From contig NW_004624855.1 of assembly GCF_000247695.1 (NCBI RefSeq), forward strand, positions 3,211,693 to 3,275,692: DNA of 64,000 bases, given 5' to 3'. Of the stretch, positions 33,762 through 44,927 are shown in pieces. The notes under the pieces were generated by a model that ran no database searches, had not been told where the DNA came from, and was given only the letters and a program-made list of their open reading frames with translations. How positions within the stretch are numbered: the stretch's first letter is position 1; each line of letters opens with the position of its first letter. Position numbers and translations under genes: made by a program. This stretch comes from Heterocephalus glaber (lineage: Eukaryota > Chordata > Mammalia > Rodentia > Bathyergidae).

Positions 33762-33845
33762 GGGGCCGGGGATTTAGCTCAGTGGTTCCACCGCCTGCCT
33801 TGCAAGTGGAAGGTTCCCACTTCGATCCCCGGTACCAAAAAAAAA
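33762..33845 (+). repeat. ID-like SINE, young, inside the ERV-like region
   Basis: Perfect 15-bp repeats agacatcctaactaa at 33747-33761 and 33846-33860; near-consensus body. Confidence 0.94.
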
Positions 33846-34743
33846 AGACATCCTAACTAAAAGGTAAAATGGCTCAATGCAATTAATAACATAGGGGCCA
33901 AAATATGCTTGTGTTCCAACAGAGGACAAACTCAGACCTACAGAGATCACCAGACCTGACACATTGCCTGCCGCTAAAACTCAAAAACAGACATATCATG
34001 CCATTAAAAACAAAAACAAAAACCAGAACCAACTAACATCATCATAAGCTACAGCTAACAGAACAGAACAGGGGGAGATGCTGGGAGCACTGTGCTGCAG
34101 ATCACTATGGCTGGGCCTAACCTCCTCCTCCAGCGGATGAGGCAGGGCCCCAAGAGTGAAAGGAACACACAGCTTGTTTGCTTCCTCTCATGGATGAGGT
34201 AGGCCTCCGTGGCAAGAGAACAGGTGACAAGCTGATGTGGTAGAGCAAGGCCCAGCCAAAAAAAAAGATGTGCCTTTCTCCCCATCCGATAAAGCTATCA
34301 AGTGTAAAGCCCTGCAGAGATTAGCCACTCTCCCAGTTCCAGTTACAGAGCAGCCCTGTCACCACCCCCTGCACTTCCCTTATCGCTACTACTGTAAATA
34401 AACGGTGCTGTAGTTACCAGACAGTCCTTTTCTCCCATCAGGAGGAAGGCTCCACCTGGCCTCAGCTTTATCTCTTCGTCTGTCTTTTCTTCATCCCCCA
34501 CCAGTCACCCTCCACGGACTCATCAGCTATGCAGGTGGCACTGCACAGCAAGCTCTTTCTACTAAATACAAGTCTGGGAGATTTCCAATCTAGGGAAAAT
34601 GGAGTAGCCATACTTTTCCATGTTGCTCTTACTAAGTACAACTAAAAATCTTGGGCATAAGAAAACTGAAATGTAGAGAAGAGGAAAAGTGGCTAAATAC
34701 CTCAGGACCAAGAACTGGCACTTCAGTGGGCTCCTTGGGTTTC

Positions 34744-34940
34744 CTCCCCCACCCCCATACTGGGGATTAAACCTAGGGCCTATGCACTGAGCTATACTCC
34801 TAGACCATTTTATATTTTAATGCAAGAAAAGGGTCTCTCTGAGTCACTAAATTAGCTAGACCAGGCTCGAACTTGTGATCCTCCTGCCTCAGCCTCCCAT
34901 AGTGCTGGGATTCCACATGTGTACCACCACCTCTGGGCCT
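34744..34940 (-). repeat. B1-dID dimeric SINE
   Basis: catactggggattaaaccta starts the ID half; the B1 half runs to gtgtaccaccacctctgg; the flanks share gggtttcct. Confidence 0.85.
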
Positions 34941-35669
34941 GGGTTTCCTTTTTGCCTCAATATCCAGAAGTTGGTCGATTGGAAACATCAAGCACAGATC
35001 AAAACAAAAACAAACAAAAAACCCCTAAAAAAAGCCTACTCTCCTCCACCAAAGGATCAGGAAAAGGGCAGCCTACCAAGACAGACACCTTTAGACGGTA
35101 ACTTGTAAACTCTGTCAGACACAGGAGAAAAATCAGTGGCCTCCACCCAACAGCTCCGGGAAAGGCTTCCGGTGAAAACACCCAGGAGCTGGGATGTGGT
35201 TAAATGAGGCAAGACCTCAGGGTAGGAGTATTTCACAACTAGGGTGGAATTGCAGTAACTTTGTACTTTTCAGCAAAAGGCAACACAGGAAGTGAGCACC
35301 ACCTGGTGATGAAACTCAGCAAAACATCTAAGTGGTGTGTTTGGGAGTGGGCTGGTCACAGCCAAAGAAATGTGGCTTCTTGGAGGCCTAGGAGGAAGGT
35401 GAGAGAAGGGACTAATGAAGCCCAGATGGCGTGTGCTGGTCTGTTTCCAGTCATGGCCAATCTCATCAAACACAGGAGGAGAAAGTTAGTGTGAGATAGG
35501 TCATCCCCAGTTCCTTGATTTCTGGAGAGGAAAAGAAATGGAGGAGGGGAATATTGGGGCAGAAAAATGGAAAACTATATTTTGTTAGTTCTCATAACCA
35601 GACATCTAGGGAAGTAAGGTCGTCTGTTCGTTCCATATCCAGATGGAACTGCTGAGGCTCAGCAGAGTT
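34941..35669. other. intergenic unique sequence
   Basis: Several short open frames on both strands, none with splice context or recognisable domain. Confidence 0.4.
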
Positions 35670-35685
35670 AAATTACAGCATGGCT

Positions 35686-35767
35686 GGGCTAGGGATTTAG
35701 CTCAGTGGTTCTACCACCTGCCTCGCAAGCGCAAGGACCCGAATTTGATCCCCGGTACCAAAAAAAA
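35686..35767 (+). repeat. ID-like SINE, young
   Basis: Perfect 16-bp repeats aaattacagcatggct at 35670-35685 and 35768-35783. Confidence 0.94.
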
Positions 35768-36245
35768 AAATTACAGCATGGCTAAGACAAAGTAGAACCC
35801 CAATTTAGATGAAATTAAGCTGATTCTAGAGCCTATTCTTAAACATGTACAAGTTTCCCACTGCGACACAGGCAGAAAACCAGAAATCTTCACCAACATC
35901 CTGATTCAGCTAACATAGAGAATATAACAAGGTATGTTTAAACTCACCAGACTGTTTTATGAAAAGAGTTAGTGTCCCCTACTTGGAACATCCTTATTTT
36001 ATACCAGTAGACCCTTGAACTGAAAAACAGGCCTTCTTCTCTGTGGGAGAAACCTTAGACATGGGGAAAGGGAATTTTATTCTTGTTTTCTAAGAAATAA
36101 GTGAGAAAATACATGATTATATGTAGTGTGAGCAAAAAATACGGTGAATATTAAATTTAAAAAATTATTATAGTGAAAGACAGATTGCCATTAGTCCCCC
36201 TCAAAATACCCTCTCTCACTTCAAACACCCCATTATTCTTGCCAC

Positions 36246-36360
36246 TTTATTTATTTATTTATTTTTTGTGTGACAGGGTCTCATTATGTAGCCCAGTCTG
36301 CCCTTGAACTTGAAGTGACCCTCCTGCCTAAGCCTCCAGCATTTACTGTTTTCTTTTTTT
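36246..36360 (-). repeat. B1 SINE inside mariner copy B
   Basis: (ttta)n tail, then gtgtgacagggtctcattat; the A-box end is partly lost. Confidence 0.78.
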
Positions 36361-36412
36361 TTTTTTTCCATGAAAGAGGACTCCAGAACTGCTTCAGAAA
36401 GTGGTAAGAACA

Positions 36413-36540
36413 GCACTCTGGAGGCTGAGGAAGGAGAATCACAGCAAATTCAAGGCCAGCCTGGGCTACAGAGTGAGTTCAAGGCCAGCCTGAACTACAT
36501 GGCAAGACCCTGTCTCAAAGCAAAAACAAGAGAAAATAAA
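36413..36540 (+). repeat. B1 SINE inside mariner copy B
   Basis: Starts agcactctggaggctgagg; two ggccagcctg blocks; flanked by gtggtaagaac on both sides. Confidence 0.87.
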
Positions 36541-36840
36541 GTGGTAAGAACTGAGAACAGTGGAGTATGTTTGAAGTGAGGCAATGTATTTTGAGGGAGA
36601 TTAACAGCAGTATGTCTGTAATGATTTTTTTTAAATGTAAATGATTTTTTAAAATTCAAATATTCACTGTATATTTTGATCATCCATGCTAGGCCAAAGG
36701 ATTCAATAGGTTTGAGTAGTGCTGCTGCCTTTGAGAGAGGACTTGCCTAATGGTGATGCAGACAGGTTTGATAGGAGGAAAGCTAAAGGGGCTTGAGTGG
36801 AAATAATGAGGTCCACAGAGTTGTCTTAATAAGAGAATCT

Positions 36841-36937
36841 GGGGCTGGGGATTTAGCTCAGTGGTTTTGCCTCCAGCTGCACAAGCGCAAAGACCGGAGT
36901 TCGATCCCCAGTACCAAAAAAAAAAAAAAAGAGAGAG
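36841..36937 (+). repeat. ID-like SINE
   Basis: Flanked by agagaatctggg on both sides; the A tail ends in (ga)n. Confidence 0.92.
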
Positions 36938-37660
36938 AGAATCTGGGTTGCCAAAGGCCATGTCCAGAAGTAATGGAAAAACATAGGTGTGTTCCAGGAA
37001 AATGAGTATTTTAAGAAGCCCATGGTCTGATCGGGGAAGGTACAGGAGATAAAGCTGTACTGCTCACCTAGTTATATTCCAAGTTGGAATTTAGGGGGAA
37101 GCCCAGGACACAGATTGGGCATGTGCCCCTAGAAGGGAGCAGCAAGGACTAGGGAGTGTTTGGGAGCCTCAGTCACTGCAAGTAGGGAACTAGCCAGATG
37201 GACAGGATAAATGGCAGCAGATAAGTATGCTTGTTATACCTAGGAATCTTTCTAGAAAATACAGAAGAAATACATATTTAATAAGTATTTTAAGGATAAA
37301 CCATGGCATGGCTTTGACCTACGTATTTTTCCAAAATGCAGTTGAGGCTTCAGCTTTGGCTTTGGGAAAAGCTAGTCAGATGCTTACTTTAATGACATTT
37401 GGACTGTTTTCTGATCTTGTGCTAAATGGATTGTTGTGTAACATCATAGACTACTCTCACATTTAACTGGGTAACAACATTAGTCATACAAACAAGGCAT
37501 GCCTCTCAGATTATTTTCAGTATCTAGAGTCACTAGATGTAGTGTGGAATGAAACTCATCCTAGGTTCTATATTCATTGAGATTCTATCAGTTAAAGTAC
37601 AAATGTGTATTTATTATGCAAGAACTTTGAAAGAGCAAAATATATTGTTTATCCTGTTTA
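36938..37660. other. intergenic unique sequence
   Basis: No gene recognised; a 79-codon open frame near 37227-37466 has no supporting context. Confidence 0.4.
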
Positions 37661-37716
37661 ATATCATTATTTAAATTTTTAAAAACATTTATTGACATAA
37701 AAGAACATTGTGATCT

Positions 37717-37831
37717 TTTTTTTTTTTGAGATAGGGTCTTACTATTAGTCCAGGCTGGCTTTGAACTTATGATCCTCCTGCCTCAGCCTCCCGAGTGGTG
37801 GGATTACAGGTATGCACCACCATGTCTGGCC
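37717..37831 (-). repeat. B1 SINE
   Basis: ttgagatagggtcttactat to caccaccatgtctggcc, inserted inside a degenerate duplication of its flanks. Confidence 0.87.
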
Positions 37832-38512
37832 ATAATGATCTTTTAAAGTTAGAATTATTTAAATTTTCATAAACATTTATTGATTCAGAAGAACATAATG
37901 GTCTTCCTAAAGTTATCTAGTTAATATACTCCCTTTTAATACTTTTGTTAATTCTCAACCTATCTTCATATGCATTTTGCCTTTTAGAAGTTCTTAATAA
38001 TTATCTTTGTACATAAAGCACAGTGTTAAAATTAACTTTCACAATCACTATGCAGTACTGTGGAATATGGACACACACATACTCCATCTGCCTGATAGTG
38101 CAGCAATGAGCTCAACAATAATCTCGAAGCTGAATGCTGAGAAATGACTGCAATGTCAAGTACTTAAAATTAGCTAGCTGACATTTAAAATTAAACTATT
38201 ACTACTAAATGTTTTCATAACATAATATTTTTTTAAGATAATATCTTTAAAAAAATAAAACCTTGGTTTTTTTCTTGAATTTCAGAAGTTCATTGTGTGA
38301 TGGTGATTGGATTTAACCAAATATTGATCATCACAACTGGCTTTTACACCTTCAGCTGAAGTGCATTTATGTACATATTGTACTTCTAAGTTCTTTAGAA
38401 GGTAACTAATAGAATTGTGTCATACCGTTTCTTGCTATTCTGTAAACATTAATTATATGTTAATATTTATTATAATTATCAGTTACAGAAACCCTAATAA
38501 CTTTTCAGCTTT

Positions 38513-38817
38513 TATTTTTTTTGGTACTGGGGATTGGACTCAGGACCTTATGCTTGCAAGGCAGGCAAGGCTGTCACTGAGCCAAATCCCCAGCCCCCCA
38601 TAACTTATTTTTACAGTGCTATAAGTTGGATTTTCTTTATTTTTTTTTTCCTGTGGTTTTGGGGATTGAACAAAGGGTCTTGTATTTGTCCCAGCCCCTT
38701 TTTAATTCTATTTTGAGATAAAGTCTTGCTAAGTTGCCCAGGCTAGCCTCAAACTTGTGATCCTCCTGTCTCAGTCTCTTGTGTAGCTGGGATTACAGTT
38801 GTGCACAACCATGCTCA
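38513..38817 (-). repeat. ID-like SINE then B1-dID
   Basis: ID 38513-38600 (ggtactggggattggactca to caaatccccagcccc); B1-dID 38640-38817 with gttttggggattgaacaaag. Confidence 0.84.
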
Positions 38818-39178
38818 CTTAGTGTGGATCTTAGATGGCCCTAAAGACTTGGTCCCCAACCTTTGGAGATCTCCAGCTATTGGGAGATAGTACAACCATT
38901 AGGAGGTAGGGCCTAGTCAAAGGGCCTAGGTCACTGGGGGTGTGCTAAGGACTCCAGCCCCTTCCTGTTTCTCCCTTTGCTTTCTGGCTGTGATGGGGTG
39001 AAGTTTCCCCTGCCATGCACTCTCCCTACCATGTACTATCCTACCAAAGTCCCCAAAACAACAGTTCATCTAACCACTGACTAAACTTCTGAAACTACGA
39101 GCCAAAATAACTTTTTTCTCTAAAAGTTGTTTATCTCAGATATTTTGTCACAATGACAGGAAGCTGAGTAACACAGTG
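38818..39178 (+). mobile_element. MaLR-like LTR, sense
   Basis: Recognised from ggatcttagatggccctaaa, gggcctaggtcactgggggtg, gctgtgatggggtgaa and gccaaaataacttttttctc followed by gacaggaagctgagtaacaca, the usual 3' part of MaLR LTRs. Confidence 0.75.
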
Positions 39179-39387
39179 ACGATGTGCCTACTTTTTTTTC
39201 AGGTACACTAATTCCTTCCAAGATGGTTGTCATCATTCAGCCTGACTTTGCTCTAATTTATTCATTTTAACCAACCATCCTTTCTTCATAACAGATCTTA
39301 AGAACTTGTTCATTTTCCTTTAGAGGTGATTTATTTCCCTATTAATTGTAAGCTTCTCAGACCACCTTTAGGCCCCTTTCTTTTCCT

Positions 39388-39433
39388 CTCTCTCTCTCTC
39401 TCTCTCCCTCCCTCCCTCCCTCCCTCCCTCCCT

Positions 39434-39466
<33 letters not shown>
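39388..39466. repeat. CT / CCCT microsatellite
   Basis: (TC)n, then (CCCT)n in a perfect tetranucleotide run, then (TC)n again: a compound pyrimidine tract of ~79 bases. Confidence 0.97.
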
Positions 39467-39469
<3 letters not shown>

Positions 39470-39470
<1 letters not shown>

Positions 39471-40075
39471 ATACTGGCAACTGCCTAGCTCAGGCCTTTT
39501 TGTTTCGAGACTGAGCTTTGGACACAGGAACTGGGGTGTCATCAAATGTGATGAGCAAACTGTACCCACTGTATCATCACCCAGTGCCTTTCGCTGTAAC
39601 CTGGACTCCTCTGATCTTCTGAACCCTTCATAGGCTCTGATCCTGCTCCTCTGTGGCCTTCCGTGGTCTGGCATCCATTGCTGACTCATGGTACTTCATG
39701 TTTTGTAATAGTTTTACCTCTGTGACAGTAGCTCCAGTAGCTCCTGACAGATAGTGATTTGGTCCTCAGGGGACACTTGGTAATTTTTGGAGATGTTGCT
39801 GGTTGTCACAGCTAGAGGTAGGTGAATGCTATTGGCATCTGATAGATAAAGGGTAAGGATGTGGATAATACATTCTCATATACAAGACAGCCTCTGCAAC
39901 AAAATTATATGGTCGGAAATGTCGGGAGTACTGAGATTGAGCAGTCCTGCCCTTCAGGTTCTGGGCTTTGACCCCAGACTTCAGTCATTTGACAGTCTCA
40001 AGCCTTCTTGTCATCCTGTCAGATGCTGCTGTCCTTCCTGGTGACAGGCTTTCTGGGGCTGTAACTAAGCTTAAG
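39470..40075. other. intergenic unique sequence
   Basis: The 110-codon minus-strand frame here is largely the translated microsatellite; no gene recognised. Confidence 0.4.
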
Positions 40076-40089
40076 ATAATATCAGACAA

Positions 40090-40172
40090 GGGCCGGGGAT
40101 TTAGCTCAGTGTTTCCGCTGCCTGCCTTGCAAGCGCAAGGTCCTGAGTTCAATCCCCAGTACAAAAAAAAAA
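40090..40172 (+). repeat. ID-like SINE
   Basis: Flanked by tatcagacaag on both sides. Confidence 0.92.
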
Positions 40173-40244
40173 GATGCTATCAGACAAGTCACCTATACAA
40201 AAACTCCTCTATGCTGTGTGTGAAGCCCATTCAAATGAAAGTGA

Positions 40245-40366
40245 ACCAGGCTGGCCACAGTGATGCTTGCTTAGATTTCTAGCGCTAAGGCTGAGGCAAG
40301 AGGGGTTACTTGAGCCTTGAGACCAGTTTAGGCAATGTAGTGATATTCTATCAAAAAAAAAAAAGG
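40245..40366 (+). repeat. B1 SINE, old
   Basis: aggctggccacagtgatgct to atattctatcaaaa. Confidence 0.72.
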
Positions 40367-40566
40367 AACAAGAGAAACATTGGTCATAAGACCTTCTGGT
40401 GAGTAACTGTTAGATTTACAGAACCCAGAATGTCTGATGATCTTCAGAAAACATCAGAATGTGGGTCAAAAAAATGAACCATTGCAGAATTGATTACGCT
40501 GTAGTAATCATCTGTGGCTAAAAATAAACTTCCTCAAATTTCCTGTATAAGCTCTTCACTTGCATT

Positions 40567-40660
40567 TATTATTATTATTATTTTTTGGCACCAGGGATCG
40601 AACTTGGGACCTTTCGCTTTCAAAGCAGGTGCCGGAATCACTGAGCTAAATTCCCAGCCC
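40567..40660 (-). repeat. ID-like SINE with (ATT)n tail
   Basis: Flanked by cttcacttgca and cttcacttaca; the tail is a (tta)n run. Confidence 0.88.
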
Positions 40661-40874
40661 TTCACTTACAATTATTAGCTAAGCCAGTCCTTTAGGCTGC
40701 CGTCTTCTGATAAGATGGCTCATTGTAATAAAGTTCTTTCATCACCACTACCTTGCTTCTTGACTAATTGGCTTCCATTATGTGGCAAGCAGGCTGAGCC
40801 TTTTGCATGGCAACAGTTCTGTAAACTAATGTCTGTCAAAGAACAAAATTACAACACCTTAAGATCTTGATTGA

Positions 40875-41178
40875 GCTGGGCATGGTGGTATACCCCTGTA
40901 ATCTTAGCACTCTGGAAAGCTGAGGCAGGAAAATTGTAAGTTTGAGCCCAGACTGGGCAACTTAGTGATTGCAAGACCCTGTCTCAGAATAAAAAATATG
41001 AGCTGGGCATGGTAGCTCATGCCTGTAATCTCAGCACTTGAGAGGCTGAGGCAGGAGGATCACTGTGACTTGGAGGCCAGTCTGGGCTACATATCGAGAC
41101 CCTATCTAAAAAAAAAAAATCATATATATCAGTGCAAAGACCCTGGGTTCAATTCCTGTACCACCCCCCAAAAAAAGT
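40875..41178 (+). repeat. B1 SINE then B1-dID
   Basis: First agctgggcatggtggtatac (40875-40995), second agctgggcatggtagctcat (41002) with an ID 3' half ending taccaccccccaaaaaa. Confidence 0.83.
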
Positions 41179-41189
41179 CTTAATTTTTT

Positions 41190-41770
41190 TTTTATTCTAT
41201 AATCAGAGAGCATTTAATTCCATAAAATAGAATAAGTGTTCCATTGGCTAAACAAAAGAGGTTGGCTTTATAAACCCAGAAAAGTTGAAGAAAGCAGAAA
41301 CAAAAAGTCAGTTGGTTATTTCAAAGTCACTTTCTTTGAAATACGGAGACAGAAAAAGCAATAGGAATAATGGGAATATAATTGCTTGGTTAACATCAGT
41401 TTACTTCAGGTTAATTTTTTTGAGATAATCCAGGCTGGAGGCAGGTTAACTTTTTTTGTGTAAGGATTAAGGCAGAGGGAACTTTATTATCATGTCTATT
41501 CAGATTGGTCTTTGGGGGGAGTTTGGCTGTTACCTCTTTAATCCTGATTTTTTGGAAGTTCAGGTAAGCTTACTCTTAGTTTGATAAGTAGAATATTAAT
41601 TAGCATGAGTGACTCCATGTTGATTTTTAGCCTGCTTTGTTGGGGCCCAGAACAGGAATGTAGTCCAAAGCAATAATAGCTGTAACTTTTATTTTACATA
41701 TCCTTAGCATGAAAACACTTATAGTTCTGGTTTTGCACAATTTCATCCAATTTCTTAAAATAGAGCTCTT
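41190..41770. other. intergenic sequence with possible LTR remnants
   Basis: Text such as gtgactccatgttgattttt (41609) is reminiscent of ERV LTRs; not assignable. Confidence 0.3.
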
Positions 41771-41773
41771 GGA

Positions 41774-41890
41774 AGATACGATGATGCATGCTTATAACTT
41801 TAGCACTTGTGAGGCTGAGGCAGGAGGATAGCGAGTTCAAGGCCAGCCTGGGCTACATAAAGAGACCTTGTCTCAAAAATAAAGCAAAAA
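41774..41890 (+). repeat. B1 SINE
   Basis: gaagatacgatgatgcatgc to accttgtctcaaaaataaag. Confidence 0.82.
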
Positions 41891-42540
41891 AAAAAATCAT
41901 CCAAAAGTAAAAAATCCAAAACAACAACAACAATCTGAGCCTTGCTTGTTAGGCCATAGCCTTATACTTGGCTTTTACTAAAAAAAGTCCTTATACTTGT
42001 AAATATGTGTCTTTTGCAGCTCAGAAGCATCTCTCAAGGACTTGAGAGCCACTCTTAGGAACATAACTATCAGAAGAATAAGACTTCTGCCTCCAGGACT
42101 CCATGGGGGGATAGAATCCTAACTTTGATAATTACTAGCCAAAAAGCACAGCTGGCCTAGTCTCCTTTACACTAACTGACCCTTTGTACTTTTTACTTCT
42201 TTGACTCTGAGCCTCCACACTCCCTGTAGTTACTTGCTTTTAGTTGATTTTAAAAATAACTAATTTTGGAGGTCACATAGCTGAGCAATATTTTATTAGT
42301 CTCCCACTAGCTTTGATGTAGATAACACCTCTGATGTGTGGGATATGGTGACAACAGTTGCCTAGGCTACTTTTCAGGGACCTGAAGGCCGTTTTTGTCA
42401 AAATCATTGACTCTTCACAGATTTCCAGCAGGTGACCTTTTAACATCAGGAGGCTGTAAAGTCCTCAAATCATGCTAATATACCCTCAGGAAATTTCTGG
42501 ATATGTGTCTCATGAAGAAACATGAGAAATGAGTTTCCAT
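41891..42540. other. intergenic unique sequence
   Basis: Nothing recognised. Confidence 0.35.
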
Positions 42541-42625
42541 TTTTTTTTCTCGGTACTGGGGATCAAACTCAGGACCTTGGGCTTTCGAGGCAGGTGCAGT
42601 GCCACTGAGCTAAATCCCTGGCCCC
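42541..42625 (-). repeat. ID-like SINE
   Basis: cggtactggggatcaaactc to gctaaatccctggccc. Confidence 0.88.
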
Positions 42626-42971
42626 CTAAGAACTGCGAGAAATGGTTATGGGTACACAGACCAGTGATGAGCTGTAATGGAGCTACGAGTGAACCCAACG
42701 GGGTCACAATCCCTACAAGCAGCTCCTAAGAGTGTGATGCATGAAGCTATGAGTGAAGCCAAAGCTGTAATGGAGGCCTCAGAAAGCTAGTCCTGGAATA
42801 TTTGCCAAGGAAAGCGGCAGGTAGCTAGCAGAGCCATCCTGAGAGAGGCCAAGTGGGCTGCAACCAGCAAGGCCATAGGGTAGGGCTCTACCCCTCTAAG
42901 CCCTTTGGAGCTTACATCACACTACCATGTGCCATGGATGCCAGACATAGAGCTATGGGATTACAACGTTT

Positions 42972-44364
42972 GGTCAAAATACACAGTGAATTTTCAAATT
43001 TTAAAAAGCTTATTACAGTAAGAGACACAAGGCAGTTAACCTTCCTCAAAGTACTCCCCCTCACTTCTAACACTTGTTTCATCACTCTTGATACTTTCTG
43101 AAGGAGTTCTTGGAATCCTCTTTTGTGAGTGTCTTTACAGAGTATGATTAAAAAAAAAAATCCCACAGTGAATGTTGCCTCTAAGAGCCATCCAGTAGAA
43201 AGGCAGGCTTGTAAAAACATTTATGGTTGTCCTCATCCACCTATACACCAGATCTGGCACTGTGTGACTTCTCGCTCTTCCCCAAAGTCAAAATGATCAT
43301 GAAAGGTTAATATTCCAGACATCAAGGTAGCTACCACAATACAGCTGTCTTAGTTACTTTCTTATTCCTGGGTCAAAATACAAGTTAAAGGAGGGAGGGT
43401 TTATTTTAGCTCAGTTTGTAGAAATTTCAGTCTGTAGTTGGCTGTTTGCACGATAGGGTGGCACATCAGAGGGGCATTGCTAACAGTATTCTATGGCTGT
43501 TTCTCCAGCCAGCATCTCCAAACCTTTCCAAACTCTCCAAGCAAGTTCCAAAGGCTTCTGAACCACATGGTCAGGAAGTGTCACAGCAACGACCCCACTA
43601 CTCTCGGTACCAAAATCTGTATCAGTCAGTGCTCACTAGAGAAAAAGATTTAATATAAAATATATAAATACATAAGGATTTACAAGTTAGGATTACAATG
43701 GCCACCTGCAGAGTCAAGTATGGAAGAGTGCAAAAGGGCTGTCTGTTTGCTGGAGATCTGAAGTATCCAGTCAAAGGCTGAAGGCCTGGAGCTTACTGTA
43801 GAGTCCCATGCTAGTTGGTATCAGGAGGCCAAAGGATCTGTGGTGGAAGGCTGAAGACTCTATGCTGGAAGCCAAGAGACTGATGTCCAAGGCAAAGGTG
43901 AAGACTGAAGTTCCTCTGAACAAACAGCAGCGAGACTTCCTTCTTTCCCCTTTTTATTCCATTCAGGCTACAAGTCTATTGGTTGGTGCCACCCATTCCC
44001 ACGGTGGGCCCCCCCATTATGCACACCCAGAACTATGCTAAGCCAATCAGTAGACGAATCCAGTTATTACCACACACTATGATCCAGCCACCTCCCAAAA
44101 AGCCCCACCTATGAGTGTGTGAGGCTTTGGAGGGAACATCTAGGTATAAGCATAACAGCAACTAAAGACACTCATGAAACAGAACTTCCAGAAGAAAACA
44201 CTTTCAAAGCATGAAAGCACTTTTAAGCATGAGAAAGTGGCAAGAATGATGGGATAAGTGTATTCAAAGCAAGGGGGAGTATTTTCAGGCAGATTAATGA
44301 CAACATGTTTTTTATTGTAATAAAGTTTTAGAAATTAAAAAAATATTTACCGTATTTTTTGACC
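42972..44364 (+). mobile_element. Tc1/mariner relic, copy C, split by an LTR-like insertion
   Basis: Left end ggtcaaaatacacagtgaa, right end atatttaccgtattttttgacc. Translation near 43230-43300 gives PPYTPDLALCDFSLFPKVKM, a good match to the conserved C-terminal block of mariner transposases with its catalytic-triad Asp; near 44225 it reads KWQE*WDKCIQSKGEYF. The element is cut at 43345 by an ~810-base insertion. It is the best-preserved of the three. Confidence 0.82.
43346..44154 (-). mobile_element. LTR-like insertion (MaLR type, antisense, probably composite) inside mariner copy C
   Basis: Begins TGTCTTAGTTACTTTC and is flanked by the 5-bp repeat acagc at 43341-43345 and 44155-44159, the duplication size usual for ERV-class elements. 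Sequence such as gggtttattttagctcag and the ending with gaggctttggaggga resembles other antisense MaLR-like copies in the window. A second LTR fragment may start near 43604. Confidence 0.55.
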
Positions 44365-44497
44365 TAGTAAATACCCTACTTGGTTTTTGGTCTTGCTTTG
44401 GTTCAACTCCTTATCATTTTCCTATTTCTCTCTTTTGGAATGTGAATGTTTACCTTAGGCAATCTTATCTGCGAAGTATATAACTTGTTCTTTGATT

Positions 44498-44573
44498 TTT
44501 TTTTTTTTCTACCAGGGATCGAACTTAGGTCCTTAAACTTGTGAGGCAGAATCCCCAGCTAAATCCCCAGCCC
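44498..44573 (-). repeat. ID-like SINE
   Basis: Flanked by ttctttgattttt on both sides; a local rearrangement (cagaatccccagctaaatcc) in the 5' part. Confidence 0.88.
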
Positions 44574-44882
44574 TATTCTTTGATTTTTACAGGAGCTCAC
44601 AACCAAGTTTGCCTCGAGTCTCAGAGAAGACGAGACTTGGACTCTTGAGCAATACTGGAACAGTTAAGACTGAGGAACCTGGGAGAAGCCATTGGAATAA
44701 TGAAAGCGGGCAAAATAGTCCTGTTTTGGTAACATTCTCAACAAAGTGCCAAAGTGCCAGTGTAGATGTGTCATGTCAGGGGTGTGTACCAAAGCTCCAC
44801 TGTCTGAGCAGCTCACCAGGATTATAAACTCTACACTAGCAATGAATCAATGGAATGGAACAAAGTTTAAAAGGGAAAAGAC

Positions 44883-44927
44883 TTTTTTTTTTTTGGTATC
44901 GGGGATCGAGCTTGGCACCTTGAGCTT
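44883..44927 (-). repeat. ID-like SINE, 3' end only
   Basis: tttggtatcggggatcgagc to accttgagctt; flanked by gaaaagactt(t), showing it was already truncated when inserted. Confidence 0.85.

Larger units (their letters stand above)
32480..34545 (+). mobile_element. endogenous retrovirus-like fragment with 3' LTR
   Basis: A-rich sequence without long open frames leads to a purine-rich tract (acagggggag, 34068-34077) and a GC-richer ~470-base segment from about 34078. That segment contains AATAAA at 34397-34402 and ends near 34545, as expected for a polypurine tract followed by a 3' LTR with its poly(A) signal. No 5' LTR, primer-binding site or recognisable protein domain was found; the internal part is heavily decayed. 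Boundaries and family are uncertain. Confidence 0.4.
36128..36685 (+). mobile_element. Tc1/mariner relic, copy B, split by two B1 SINEs
   Basis: Starts at aaaaaatacggtgaatattaaattt and ends at attcactgtatattttgatc, matching copy A. An antisense B1 (36246-36360) and a sense B1 (36413-36540, flanked by gtggtaagaac repeats) interrupt it. Much of the centre is deleted. Confidence 0.75.

Noticed and set aside
39326..39689. Ser/Pro/Leu-rich or Arg/Glu/Gly-rich frames
   Set aside because: Direct translation of the CT/CCCT microsatellite.
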